Origin: Phosphuga atrata | Taxonomy: Eukaryota > Arthropoda > Insecta > Coleoptera > Silphidae | Direction: 5' to 3' | Assembly: GCA_944588485.1 (NCBI GenBank) | Contig: OX155907.1 | Location: 22,358,940-22,422,939, forward strand | Length of the DNA: 64,000 nt | Shown: positions 50,943-62,625 of the stretch, piece by piece | How the letters are laid out: every line of letters starts with the position of its first letter | Numbering within the stretch: the stretch's first letter is position 1 | Program-made: the position numbers and the translations under genes | The notes under the pieces: model-generated | Told to the model about the DNA's origin: nothing | Database searches by the model: none | The model's input: the letters and a program-made list of their open reading frames with translations, nothing else

Positions 50943-51249
50943 GCTCCTCGCTATACTCATCGTTTTCTAAACATGGACGCGTGCTGAAAAATCGCGCTTA
51001 TTGTACTCGTTCTTTAATATACTATTTTCTATTTTGCGTCTATAATGAACTCATTAAAGCACTCAGATGGGTTCGCTAATGGCTCGCCGAGTGCGATACA
51101 ATTTTCTCAATAAGTTCTTCTCAATAAAATCTCGCCGATTTTTTTATTTAAAAACCCGTTTTTCGCACTTGTCCACTAAACATGCACGCGTGCTGAAAAA
51201 TCGCGCTTATTGAACTCGTTCTTTAATACACTATTAAAAGTCGAAATGA

Positions 51250-53070
51250 TAAAACAAAGAATGCAAATCTTTGTAGCCTCTCCAGAAACATGAAATTATT
51301 TCACAATAGCAAAGTGTAACTAGCTTTGTCTATTTCGATAATTTTGAAATGTTTTGCAAAAATTCCATTGGATTGAATTGAATCTACGCGTGTTTCGTTA
51401 TAAGATTGGTTAATATGTTTATAGTAAATTATAGTTCTTTTTTTGTTAACCCAATTCGCAGAGTTAGAAATGTAAGAGATGATGTAAGACGCGAGAAGAA
51501 CGTCGAGTTTGAGTCATTCGTTCCAATTTACATAACGCGGACGATAATTTCGGGATGCGGGTTATTATTTGGGTCGACGACATTTGTTCAAATTCGAATC
51601 GGAACACGTCGAGACGCTTTGGCTCGTGTCAGGGCATTCCAAAAATCCGCGCTGCTATAAATAGCAAAATTCTCCCTTTTTTCGGTGAATTGGGGAATAC
51701 CTTGCCTTTCTATTGTAAGCGTAGCGTAAATAAAACTTAGTCACTGTTACTAATTTATCAAACGAGATAATTTATGTCTAGTGGAGTAATAACTAGTTAA
51801 TTGAAATAAATGGCAGATAAAAAAAAAACAAGAAATAAAATGAAAATCAGCATGAAATAAAGTAAATAGTTAGAAAGTATATTCACGTGGATACGTGCTA
51901 GACTATTTTACACGATTAGGAATAGCGATTTCCGCGCTTTAGATATATATAAAACTTAATGAATAATTTATTTATGAGAAACGAACTTTCGCTAATTTCG
52001 CGATAATCTATTGTTATTATGAGTCAGAAGTAGAGGTGGGATCGGATGGGATCAAAAACGTATAGGGCTTGAGAGCCCGACATCGACATATATGAAGATG
52101 TAATGTGAATGCACTTTAAAAGTGTGGGACGTTGTATATTACCATGCCAGTCTGTTCTCTGCATTTGCACATTGCGAAACAGCCCATCTCCGTTTCTATT
52201 TGCCTCGAAAACCTCGCAATCCCATAATCTAATCAACCGCAATCACATGTCATAATTGCACGTCAATCACAAACACTTTTTTCTTACTTTCCCAACAATT
52301 GGTGAAAGCAGAGTCCAGTATTATTTTCTAAGCAGAATATATAAATCATTTCTACCCTAAATGAGGACAGCAAAAGGAATTAACTTCAATGCCAATAGGG
52401 AAACGTTTTGACCTATTGTTGAGAAATTTTACTCTTGCTATTCACTCTCCCTATTCGACGCATTCTTTAGCAAATTGCTTGCGATTTTTCACTATTTTGT
52501 GGGAAACTTCTCAATATCTTACAACAAACACATACACTAAATTGAACAATAACTTTCATAATATACACCTCGATTAATCAATATATGCATTAATTACCAA
52601 AACCTACATTTGCAATCAATGGGTATGTAAATACCCAACAAAGAAACATAAACGACATTCTGCTTTTTTTTTAATTAGATGGGAAATATGATTTGTTCTT
52701 GTGAAACAGCTTGAAACTTTGATGCACAGATGCACTTTGATTTCTCTCTTTCCCTTTTAGTTCCTTCACATAGCGGTCCCCCGACGGGGCGACGCTCATT
52801 ATCGAATTATTAATAGGAACTAGTAGGGAAAGGATGATGCATTCTGGCGCGTCCTCCTTATGGAGATTTACATGGGGCTGCTCCATCCATAGGATTCCCA
52901 TTCAGCCCGATGGAGCAAAACTGGTCCCTTATCGGTAGTCCCGAACGCGACCGAGCGTGTATGAGTAGATGGCGTGTTAATTAGCGAGCGCGACGGATAG
53001 CGGGAAAATTCAAAATGAGGGGTGGACATATTTCCAGATAGGGGTTGATTCAATTGAGATTATGGGGGTT
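51250..53070. other. Low-repeat, GC-balanced region
   Basis: None of the window's repeat families occurs here. 51480-51740, 52020-52260 and 52730-53050 are GC-balanced with mixed sequence. Open frames of 60-84 codons exist on both strands but overlap each other and resemble no family I know. Candidates are conserved non-coding DNA or unrecognised exons. Confidence 0.4.
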
Positions 53071-53077
53071 TAGATTG

Positions 53078-53170
53078 ACAAGACTAGACAGACAAGACTG
53101 GACAGACAAGACTACACAGACAAGACTAGACAGACAAGACTAGACGGACAAGACTAGACGGACTAGACTA
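53078..53170 (+). repeat. GACTAGACAGACAA 14-bp minisatellite
   Basis: About six regular units (GACAAGACTAGACA phase), followed by GC-balanced DNA. Confidence 0.9.
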
Positions 53171-53349
53171 AACCGTGTCAGAACGATTCCAGCATGTGCC
53201 CTAAGGGAGATACCGCCCGACCTCCTCCCCCTCAGTAGATGACGTCATCTGCCGAGGCAGATATTGCTAAACTAATTATCTCCATGCTGATTGGCTGATA
53301 AACGAATAAATAATTACAGTTGACCTTTTCCCTCAATTTATATGTAATG

Positions 53350-53482
53350 GACGAGGCTAGACAGACAAGACTAGACAGACAAGACTAGTTAGATGAAGCT
53401 AGACAGACGGGGCTAAATACATGAGATTAGACAGTCGGGGCTAGATACATGAGACTAAATGCATGAGACTAGATAAGACTGA
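53350..53482 (+). repeat. Second GACTAGACAGACAA tract, degenerating
   Basis: Units grade into GGGGCTAGATACATGAGACT variants, 180 bp downstream of the previous tract. Confidence 0.8.
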
Positions 53483-53950
53483 ACTAAAATATATAAGGGA
53501 TTGTTTAATTCAACTAAAATATATTTTCGATTGTTTTTCTTATAATTGTTAATAATGTTTATATTTTTACTTTCATTATGTTATCTACTTTTTTATTTTT
53601 ATTTATCAGTAGTCGGTTAAGCGTTGCCGGATGTTTGGCAGTCATAACAACTCCCTATTATCTTGTAAGCGGCACGCGAGATTCAGTTTCAGGGTTACAG
53701 GTAAAAATAAATAAAGCCAAGTTATAGCGGAGACCGCTCTGGAGACCGCTCGCGCTGAGCGGTCTCCAGACCGCCGGATTACGGAACGTGTCATCCGATT
53801 AACCGAATTACCGAGATTATACTGTAGGTACTTTTAACGAAGTTAGGCAACGAGAAATTTTTTTATTTTTTACTTTTTAATTTATTTTTTTTTTCTGTCG
53901 GTGGTTACTTAAAATTCTTAATTTTATTTTACTATTCGAACTTTTTCCTT
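53483..53950. other. AT-rich stretch with a strong hairpin
   Basis: 53732-53775 contains GGAGACCGCTC and GAGCGGTCTCC around a short loop. CCGATTAACCGAATTACCGA and ACTGTAGG follow, resembling a Tc1/mariner or pogo terminus. No opposite terminus was found. Confidence 0.4.
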
Positions 53951-54016
53951 TTCTTTAATAATTGGTTTGTAAATACGTGATTAATGTTACCTCTTTGAAG
54001 TTTCGTTTGCAAATAC

Positions 54017-54367
54017 GTGATTGGTGGGGATTGTTTACAAAAAAAGATTAAGTTTTGTCAAGTAGGAAATGAAGATGAAAAATTTTGCATTGCGCGACAC
54101 CAAAACGGTCTGGTCTTTGATTTGAATCTTGACCAGAGGAGAAAATCCTTCGAAAAAATCCTCGAAAAAACGCAAGAATTTTATTTATTTCAGAAAATGT
54201 GTTCTTTGCTTTCAGGAAATTTTGTTTTGAACCAGAAAACTTTAAAGCAAATTTACAAATTTTTCACCTTTGTCATCGCGCGTCATCGTCTATATAGTGT
54301 TTTCAATGATTCCAAGCTTTGGCAAGATTTTGATCAGATTTTGAAGGTTCTAGATATTATGTTCTAG
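54017..54367 (+). other. Unrecognised 116-codon open frame
   Basis: The first ~15 codons lie in family S sequence. The rest (FCIARHQNGLVFDLNLDQRR onward, with FEKILEKTQEFYLFQKMCSL) resembles no family I know. No splice signals or codon bias argue for a host gene. It is probably a chance frame or a mobile-element fragment. Confidence 0.2.
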
Positions 54368-54389
54368 TTATGAAGTTCTAGCTATGAAT

Positions 54390-54600
54390 TACTCTTCGGT
54401 AAACAGAAACAAGCTTAGAATTCGGACAGGAGTCCTGACGGGACACTGCAGACTTAGGAAACACCTTAAGACCATAGGCATAGAGGAAGATGACAGATGT
54501 TAGATTCTGTGGTTCAGCAGAGGAAACCCCCATACATTAGCTCAAAGACTGCGGAGCACTGCTCCGCAAGAGACAGATGTACCTTGGGGCCCACCTCTGC
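54390..54600 (+). pseudogene. LINE tail: end of RNase H-type C-terminal region
   Basis: The frame reads NRNKLRIRTGVLTGHCRLRK, HLKTIGIEEDDRC-stop. LTGHCxLRxHLxxxGI...C is the well-known region after the RNase H domain in insect LINEs (zinc-knuckle region). A later piece, PHTLAQRLRS, corresponds to the ETxxHxLxxC part, broken. Confidence 0.75.
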
Positions 54601-55049
54601 TCGAACGCACTCCTCTCAAATATTCATGATCATCAAATGCCCGAACAGATCTTGATAAACTATAGCTAAGAACCTTCTCGATCTCGTCAGCTTTCAAAAA
54701 AATAAATCCGCATCAAAATCGGTCCATTCATTGAGGAGCTACGATTCCAGCAACATATATACAGACTGACAGACTGACACACAAACAGGCAGACACGTCA
54801 AATTTATAACACCCTTTTTTTGGGTCGGGGTTAAAAAGTTATTTATTACATCGATATTTTGTATCCGCACAGTGGTCAGAAATTCTAAAAAGCTGGCCAA
54901 AATATAAATTTCCAAATTGAAAATAGCGAATCCTATATTGTGGACAATTTTTCGAAAAATTATTTAATTTTGTTCAAACTCAAGATTTAGGACTTTTAGA
55001 AATCGTTGATTACGAAACTAAATTCAAATGGATCTTAGCGTTTGAAGAT

Positions 55050-57580
55050 ATTTGAAGCCGCTGATGGCAGACCAGAAATCGAATATATAAGGAAAAGACA
55101 GATGAAATGATCTTCAATGAAGAAAGTAGAACCACGGACAGATGGAACACAATAAAAGAAAGATCTGCGAAACAAGTGCTCGGTGCAGAGAAACGACCCA
55201 GCAGAAAGGAGTGGATTACTGATATTATCATCAATAGATATTATCAGATAAATGAAAGAAGAAAATTTAAAAGTTAAACCACTACTGAAGGACAAAATAA
55301 ATATAAAACCTTAAGGAACAGTATCAACAGGGAAGCAACAGAGAAAGACTACAGAGATATGCGGAACAAGTGCTCTTTGAAGAGAAACGACCCAGCAGAA
55401 AGGAGTGGATTCCTGATAATATCATCAGTAGATATTATCAGATAGATGAAAGAAGAAAATTTAAAAGTTCAACCACTCCCGAAGGACAACATAAATATAA
55501 AACTTTGAGGAACAGCATCAACAGGGAAGTAAACAGAGAAATAATATACAGATCTGCGGAACATGTGCTCGGTGCAGAGGAACGATCCCGCAGATAGGAG
55601 TGGATTACTGATATCATTAGTAGATATTATCAGATAGATGAAAGAAGAAAATTTAAAAGCTCAACCACTCCTGAAGGACAACATACATATAAAACTTTGA
55701 GGAACAGCATCAACAGGGAAGCTAAAGCAGCAAACAAGAATTACCTAGAGAACAGATGCGCAGAAATTGAAGTGCACATGAAAAATAGAAGAGAAGAAAG
55801 TGACTACAAGCTTGCAAAACAATTTTTTGGTACTCCTAGAGTTAAGCAAAGTGCACTACAGAAAGGAACCGATACGATATCGGTTACTTTCTGTAGTGTA
55901 CTTTACTTAATTATGAACCAGAAGAACTTGCAAAAATATGGAAAGAATATCTGGAGGAATTATATGCTGCTCAGACTTTCAGCGACAACATCATGGAACC
56001 AGAAGACGAAGTGGAAGATGATGAACTTGGCGATACTATACTAAAAGATGAATTTTATGCTGCAAATTAAAAGACTAAAAGACGGAAAGGCACCAGGAGT
56101 TGATGGAATACCGGCAAAGTATCAAATGGGCTGGAGATGACATAAAGAATAATCTCTATGAACTTGTGTGATATTTATAATGGAGGGGAGATGCCTGATG
56201 ATTTTGAAAAGTTGTACCACTACCTAAGAACAGAAATGCTAATCGATGTAAGCAGTTTCGCACAATTTCGCAATCGATGTCAGCATTAACCCTGGTTTCA
56301 CATGCATCAAAAATTCAAACAAAATTAGTACTAAAAAGAATAGAACATAATGCTTTGGTAGGCAATGACCTGTTTGGCAATGACCTGCTAGTCAATGATT
56401 TGCTAGGCACGACCAGTTTGGGTTCAGAAAAGGCAGAATAATTCTAGAAGAATAATTCTAGAAAGATGATTCTAGAATGATTCTAGAGAGCAGACTGAAG
56501 AAAGGTTTGATATGATATGTTATTTGATATAGCTTTTGTTGATGTGAAGAAGGCATTCGACAGTGTTAAAAGTTGAAACATGTTCTCTGTCCTGAGAGAA
56601 GCAGGAATAAAATATAAATATATGAAAGTAATATGGAGGTTGTATGGAAACGAGAAGGCTCTAATAAAATGCGGGGATCACAAGGAGTAAGCAAAGATAA
56701 ACAAGGGCGGACAGACAATTGTGTTGTCTGTCACCAGTCATATTTAGTGCATACATTGAAGCTGCTTTAAATTTAGTAAATGAGAAAACTGACTTTGGGA
56801 TAAAAAATCATGGAGAGAAAATTTGAGAGCATCGGTACGCTGATGGCAGTTCTAGGAGAGAGTTTGTAGGATTTCGAGAAAGCGTTAAGCAGTATGGAAG
56901 ACATATTGGGACACGAATATAATTTGGAATTTAAACTAAAATTTTAGTCTGCAACAAGAAAGGAAGCACTCGCACAAACATCAGCCTAAATGGAGACAAC
57001 TTGATGAAGTTCAACAGTTCATGTATTTGGGAAGCAAAATTACACCTGACGGAAGAAGTAGAAGCGAAATTGTCAGTAGAATAAACCAAGTAAAAATTGC
57101 ATTTCTTAAACGGAAAAACCTATTCACCTCCAATAACATTAGACTTACGCTAAGGAAAAGACTAATCAAAACTTGTGGACTGTTCTACTGTATGGGTGTG
57201 AAACCTAGACCATAGGAACCCAAGAGAGAACACGTCTGGAAGCCCTAGATGGTGTTATAGGAAGATGCTAAAAATTGTCTGGGTTGACCGAGTGCCAAAT
57301 GAAGAAGAGTTACGGAGAGCTGAGGAAAAAAGATGTCTGTGGAACAGCATTGTAAAGAGACGAATACAACTTATTGGTCATACACTGTGACATGATTGCT
57401 TGCTGAACACAATTTTCGAAGAAGACCTTGATGGCAAGAACTCCATAGGGAGACCACGGCAGCAATATATTGACCAACTAATTCGAGATGCTGGATTCAC
57501 AACATATCAAGAAATGGAGAGGAAGACTGAAGACAGTGCAGAGTGGAGAATTCCTGCGAACCAATCTTCAGATTGCAGAT
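55050..57580 (+). pseudogene. RTE-like LINE ORF2, heavily frameshifted
   Basis: Pieces in order: linker AEKRPSRKEWITDIIINRYY; NRCAEIEVHMKNRREESDYK (55755 on); RLKDGKAPGVDGIP (KxPGxDxIP) near 56070; VDVKKAFDSVK (56540-56570, motif A); YADG at 56836-56847, where YADD is expected; QFMYLGSKITPDGRSRSEIV (57013 on); and SIGRPRQQYIDQLIRDAG (57445-57500). Stops and frame changes occur throughout, and the catalytic second Asp is lost. The order and the GRPRxxxxD ending are typical of RTE-type elements. Confidence 0.85.
55160..55735 (+). repeat. ~193-bp triplication inside the LINE
   Basis: GATxTGCGxAACAxGTGCTC is followed by GAAACGACCCAGCAGAAAGG, ATAAATATAAAACxTTxAGG and AACAGxATCAACAGGGAAG. The block starts at 55162, 55355 and 55551. 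The three copies carry different stops, so the duplication happened early or the copies decayed independently. Confidence 0.85.
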
Positions 57581-58078
57581 TGTAGATTTCGGTGATGAAC
57601 ACTGATCGCAGAATTGAATTCAAAATTCCAAAATTCAAATTGACGAATATAATACAGCAACTAATTTTTTGGCACAAAGCATTCAATTTTGGTTGAAGCT
57701 CAGAATTTGGGGATCTTTGAAGCCGCTGATCGCATATTATAGATTTAGGTGGTGAACACTGATCGCAGAACTGAATTCAAAATTCAAAATGACGAATATA
57801 ATATAGCGGCTATTTTTTGGCACAAAGCATTCAATTTTGATTGAAACTCAGGATTTAGGGATTCTCTAAGCCGCTGATCGCATATTGTAGATTTCGGTGG
57901 TGAACACTGATCGCAGAATTGAATTCAAAATTCCAAAATTCAAAATGATGAATATAACGCGGCGGCTACTTTTTTTTGCAAAAAGCAGTTTTTTGTTTTT
58001 AGCAAATTTTGATTGAAACTCAGAATTTGTGGATTTTTTAAGTCGCTAATCGCAGATTGTAGATTACGATGGTGAACA
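57565..58078 (-). repeat. Family S minisatellite, ~155-bp unit, three copies
   Basis: AGATTTCGGTGxTGAACACTG recurs at about 57584, 57741 and 57890, each followed by ATCGCAGAATTGAATTCAAA and later TTGGCACAAAGCATTCAATT. It is the inverse of the block in S copies 1 and 2. It follows directly on the LINE 3' end. Confidence 0.8.
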
Positions 58079-58403
58079 CGTTGTTGTATCGTGTAACGCT
58101 CTATATTTATTAACCCTAAACTCTTGGCTAGCATTTTATTTCTTTTGCAATTTTGCTACCAATTTACTGCACAAATGGCGGCAAATTCAAATCTTGTGTT
58201 AATTTTGGGACACCCTTTAGATTTCGATGGTGAACACTGATAGTTCACCATCGAAATCTAAAGGGTGTCTCAAAATTAACACAAGATTTGAATTTGCCGC
58301 CATTTGTGCAGTAAATTGGTAGCAAAATTGCAAAAGAAATAAAATGCTAGCCAAGAGTTTAGGGTTAATAAATATAGAGCGTTACACGATACAACAACGT
58401 GTT
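58078..58403. repeat. ~160-bp-arm palindrome at the 5' end of a mariner-like element
   Basis: 58078-58235 (ACGTTGTTGTATCGTGTAAC to ATGGTGAAC) is the inverse of 58243-58403 (GTTCACCATCGAAATCTAAA to ACAACAACGT). The spacer is only ACTGATA. The palindrome includes the element's 5' TIR and transposase start, so the element's 5' end was duplicated head-to-head together with adjoining S sequence. Confidence 0.92.
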
Positions 58404-59345
58404 TTCATGAATGAACAAAAATGAAAGTTTGGCGACCACAGTTCGAAAATTTTATAAAAAATATGGTCAGAATAGTGTTTTAACTTCGTCAACTTTGAAG
58501 AGATTCATTGAAAAATTTAGGGAGACTGGATCAGTTGGAGACTCTAAACACACTGGTCGTCCAAAAACAAGACGTTCAAATGTCAATTACGAAGCAGTGC
58601 GAAGATACGAAGAGTGTTGGTGAAAATTCCAGAACATCAATTCGGCATCGTGGACAAGAATTGGAAATTCCAAGTAGCTCTCTACAGCGTATTCTCACAA
58701 AAGATCCAAAATTCAATTATCACAACAACTGAAACCTAATGACCATGCACAGCGAAGAGAGTTTGTTGAATGGATTATTGAACATCAACAAGTGGATGCT
58801 GATTTTTCGAACAAAATCATCCTAAGCGATAAAGCACATTTTCGCCTTGATGGCTTTGTTAATCGCCAAAATTGCCGTATTTGGGGTTCGGAGAACCCAC
58901 GTGTTATTGCCCAAAAAACAAATTCATTTACAAAGTATCACTGTTTGGTGCGGATTTTGAGCTGGAGACATCATTGGACCATCAACATACTTTTTTGAGA
59001 ATGAGGCTGATCAAGCAGTGACTGTTACTGGTGATCAATATCGCGACATGATAACACAGTTCTTTCTGCTCAAATTGAATGATATTGATGTGGCTAACAT
59101 GTGGTTTCAACAAGACGGGGCCACATGCCATACAGCCCGCGAAACAATTCAATTACTGCATGAGACGTTTCCTGGTCGTTTGCTTTCTCGTTTCGGTGAT
59201 CAGAATTGGCCCCAAACATCGTATGATTTAATACCATTAGATTTCTTTTTATGGGGTTAAGTCAAAGGTCTATGTGAACAAGCCCACGACTATCCATGCA
59301 TTACAGGAGAAAAATAGACGCCGCAACTAATTTTGGGACACCTTA
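58258..59345 (+). pseudogene. Mariner-like (IS630-Tc1-mariner) transposase gene and element, degraded
   Basis: The TIRs AGGGTGTCTCAAAATTA (58261 on) and TAATTTTGGGACACCTT (ending 59343) are flanked by TA. Frames include RYTIQQRVF, HTH region TSSTLKRFIEKFRETGSVGD then SKHTGRPKTRRSNV. The DDE part has ILSDKAHFRLDGFVNRQNCR (first D; usually SDEAHF), MWFQQDGATCHTARETIQLL (second D) and TSYDLIPLDFFLWG (third D). About 36 residues separate the second and third Asp. At least five frameshifts or stops make it non-functional. Confidence 0.88.
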
Positions 59346-60384
59346 TTGGCATGTGCACGACAGTACCGCCATCTAGCATGCGCTAAACTATTCGGGTTTA
59401 AGTCAAATAATGACTCAAATAATGACTAAAGACAATTTTTGTATTTTTAACTTTTTTTACGATCAGAAGCGAATTTGAATCACCATATATCATAGTCCTT
59501 ATCCCGTGCACTTCGTACATAGCGAATATAAACAAATTTTTTCAATCATCGTTAAGCAAGTTTTATTTTGTCTTTTTTGCACTTACAAATGCAAAGTACA
59601 AATCCTTGAGGAACCCCTCATTCAAATGTATATTTTTTCCTTATAAATAATAAATCCTTGAAGAACCCCTTATTCAAATATTTGTTTTTTTTTTAATTTC
59701 TTACGAATTCCCGAGACATGATTTTTTTTCTGATAATAAAAGTGTTATTTGCATTTTGATTGGTGTAGACGAGGGGTTCCTCAAGGCTCATTTCAAATAA
59801 AAACGTTGCATGTGTATAAATAATGCATAAATTGTAGTATTTCTGTGTTAAGCGGTTATTAGTTGGTAATGGTTAGTAACTTCTCTTGTCTTGACCGGAA
59901 GGATGTCTACCCATGCAGTGGTCATCTAATAACTTAATTTCCGGATTACGCAGAGCAGTGGTAATGCACGACAAAAAATTGTGTTATTTTATATAATTTT
60001 TGTTGAACCTTAAAACGTTTTTGAATAAACGCACTGTTTTGAACAGCTGCGAGTTTAAATTGTATTTCCGGTTCTATAAAAGCAATAAAACTTAAAATAG
60101 TTTGTATTGCACAGAAAGGGTTAATCAATACTGAATCCATTTTATTGTTCGTTATTTTGTGTTTGTTTGATAAGCCCGAGCGCGCACACTAATTATCGTT
60201 ATCAAAAATGATAATTTTTAATTAATTGTTTGATTAAATAAGGATATTGAAATTGTGTTCAAGAGCTTGTAAAAATGTTCTTTGTTTAAAGTGAAAACTT
60301 TTTCATTGAGAAAAAGCGGGACAAATGGGATGAAATGAGAATTATAATTTAGTTATGAAAGCAAACCAATAATTAAAAAAAAAA
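59346..60384. other. Non-coding stretch with a small inverted-repeat element
   Basis: 59601-59624 (CCTTGAGGAACCCCTCATTC) and 59769-59800 (GAGGGGTTCCTCAAGGCTCA) are inverse copies about 145 bp apart, likely MITE ends. The left arm is duplicated at 59645-59672. The rest is AT-rich without recognised features. Confidence 0.5.
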
Positions 60385-60575
60385 TTATCTACTCACACAA
60401 CAAAATGAATACATTATTGTATGTGAAGGACGCCATTATTATAATAGTGTGTAAAATAATCCAAATCGTGCGTAAAAGTTGAATGTAAATCAAATGGAGT
60501 TTTATTATTAAACGATTTCTGTTTGTTGTTGCTATGGCAACAACTTGCGTCATTAAACAAAAAACATAGACGTGG
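60385..60575 (+). repeat. Solo copy of satellite W
   Basis: TTATCTACTCACACAACAAA, TGTATGTGAAGGACGCCATT, AAATCGTGCGTAAAAGTTGA and GTTGTTGCTATGGCAACAAC. The last is a palindrome also found at the array edge (22995) and at 1450. One partial ~190-bp unit. Confidence 0.85.
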
Positions 60576-61925
60576 TGAAAATAAATTTTCTGGCGTGCAC
60601 TCGTAACGTAGTAAGTAGCGTATCTTTTTACCAATAAAAAATGCAGATATTTTCTAAAAAGCGGGACATTTTTAAAAATCGGCGGGACGCGGGACTGTCT
60701 TCCAAAAAGCGGGACTGTGCGCCAAAATCGGGACGTATGGTCACTTTATCTTTGTTAAAACATGGAACGTGAAATATTTGTTTGCATTTAAGCGTTCGCG
60801 TTAATAATTCTGTTAAATATCAAGAAAGCGCTGCGAATTAGTTACTCAACGGCGATTACGTAATCGCAAATCCTTGATTACGTCGGAGTGAGCCCGTAGT
60901 TCTTAATAACCTCCAATTAAGATGAGAATAGATTAGAATAGAAAAAAGTTATTGAGTTTGAAGCGAATTAATAATCGGACAGCTGAATACACGTACGAAC
61001 GATTAGCCCGGAGAGAATGTTTGGTGAGGAATCTTTTTTTTATAGCTAGCTTGTGGTTGTATACATTGGGTTAACTGTTGATGTCATATTGGCAAAGTTA
61101 CGCGAGAAGATAAAATGATAATTAATTTAAAAAAAAAATGAATATCACGCCATGTAACAGTAACATAAAAAAAACTCACGATTGTTTCATATAATTTTGT
61201 TTAGTTCTTTTCATTACTTTCTGAACTAGGTCTTGTGGTCAGACGACGAAATAAAAATGAGCCCGCTTTATCTCCCACAACGATTCCGTACGGACAGGAA
61301 TTTCAAACAAGAAAACGTTGATTAATCACTTTTAAAAAGAGATATGTAAAAAGGGAATTTAGGTTGCATCCATCAATCTTGCAGTTTGCTTTCGAATGAA
61401 CCACATTCACGCTATTTATTTTATAATAATCTAAACAATTGATGCGAAACCAAATAATAAAAACAAAAAAACGATATTATCGCTTTCAAATATGTTTATT
61501 TTTTGCTGTAGTTTTGTAAATGGTAAATAAATTTAATTTTGGTTGTTTTCACGCCAGGGATCCCCCAAGGCTCCACACATAAAAAAATCGATGTAATAAA
61601 TAACCTTTTTATTCTCAGTTGATTAATTCAGTGAATTTTTCCATCAGCGCTTTGAAAGTTTTTAGATTGATATTAAATTCACTTTCATAAATATCCTAAA
61701 GATATTTTCATTATATAGCATTAAACTTATTATTCAACTCGTTTACTTTATACAAAATTGGTTAATTTCGTTTAATTATATCAATTTATTATTTAAATAA
61801 ACAACATTTTTTGTCAAGGTTTATTTATAATATAATATAATTTTACCCATTATATCAATCACTCATAAATGCTGCAAATTTTTGATCTATTGAGGTATGC
61901 AATGGGTATTTAAATACCCATGGGT
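60576..61925. other. AT-rich stretch without genes
   Basis: 60650-60740 has AAAAAGCGGGAC and AATCGGGACGTATGGTCAC, which resemble a hAT-type end (partner AAAAAGCGGGACAAATGG at 60311). 61890-61925 holds the palindrome ATGGGTATTTAAATACCCAT. Nothing coding was recognised. Confidence 0.4.
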
Positions 61926-61929
61926 TTGG

Positions 61930-62190
61930 AATTTTGAATTCACTTTCGCGATCGGCGACTTAACCTTAAATCGCGGGTTTCAACAAAATTGAATGCTTTT
62001 TGCCAAGAAATGGGCGCCGTATTTTTTAATTCAGTTCTGTGATCAATGTGATTTCACCAGTGAAATCTACAATATGCGATCAGCGGCTTCAAGAATCCCC
62101 AGATCCTGAGTTTCAACCAAAATTGAATGCTTTCTGCCAAAAAAATAGCCGCTGTATTATATTTTGGAATTTTGATTTCAGTTCTGGAAA
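61930..62190 (+). repeat. Family S minisatellite units, two diverged copies
   Basis: TCAACAAAATTGAATGCTTT at 61980 and TTTCAACCAAAATTGAATGC at 62114, with GATCAGCGGCTTCAAGAATC. They match the blocks at 48600, 49640 and 57600-58050. Confidence 0.7.
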
Positions 62191-62199
62191 TTCCAGCTC

Positions 62200-62412
62200 A
62201 TATTTGTTTCGAGGATTATGAAATGAATTAGGCATTATGAAATGAAGTATCCATCTGTCGTACAATTTCAGAACTGCTTCGCCATGCTCATTGCATCCGA
62301 AGACATCAGGGTGAGGTTTTAATAACGTTAAAGATATTTCTGTACGGCGAGGTGGGTTCTAGGCGGCGGGGCAGCGCCTAGTTTACGTTAAAAGCTGTAA
62401 GGGCTCCCTACA
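62200..62412. other. Unassigned short stretch
   Basis: GC-balanced around 62330-62400 (GGCGGCGGGGCAGCGCCTAG). No feature was recognised. Confidence 0.35.
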
Positions 62413-62625
62413 CTTGTGTCTAAGATCAAGACACCAAGCACAAGTGTAGGTTGTGGGAGAAGGCCAAGTCCCGATTTGGTTAGCTTAGGTTAGGTCTAAG
62501 ATCAAGACACCAAGCACAAGTGTAGGTTGTGGGAGGAGGCCAAGTCCCGATTTGGTTAGGTTAGGTCTAAGATCAAGACACCAAGCACAAGTGTAGGTTG
62601 TGGGAGGAAGCCATGGACCGATTTG
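62413..62625 (+). repeat. ~74-bp tandem repeat, three copies
   Basis: GTCTAAGATCAAGACACCAA, GCACAAGTGTAGGTTGTGGG and GGCCAAGTCCCGATTTGGTTA repeat from about 62418, 62493 and 62566. It overlaps the 3' end of the LINE RNase H frame on the other strand. Confidence 0.9.

Larger units (their letters stand above)
47925..51245. repeat. Higher-order array of families T and S (~1.0-kb period)
   Basis: T copies are at 47925-48135, 48150-48450, 49165-49490, 50165-50405 and 50942-51245. S copies are at 48480-49130 and 49495-50155. T-S pairs repeat with a ~1001-bp offset (GAAAGCTGACGTGATCGAGG at 48809 and 49811). The fifth T copy is split by Helentron-like copy 6. Confidence 0.8.
53955..54840 (-). mobile_element. 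Family S, inverse copy interrupted by other DNA
   Basis: 53955-54075 matches the inverse of 49040-49130. 54605-54840 matches the inverse of 49730-50040 and ends in CACCCTTTTTTTGGGT then CGGGGTTAAAAA, the family's 3' hairpin. Between them (54080-54600) lies unrelated DNA including a LINE tail. Confidence 0.6.

Noticed and set aside
51406..51740. Overlapping 84- and 61-codon frames as a possible host gene
   Set aside because: No recognisable domain, no convincing splice sites, and the two frames overlap in different registers.
62470..62575. TTAGG telomere-type repeats (GGTTAGGTTAGG)
   Set aside because: There are only one or two tandem units, inside a 74-bp repeat next to LINE sequence; this is not a telomere tract.
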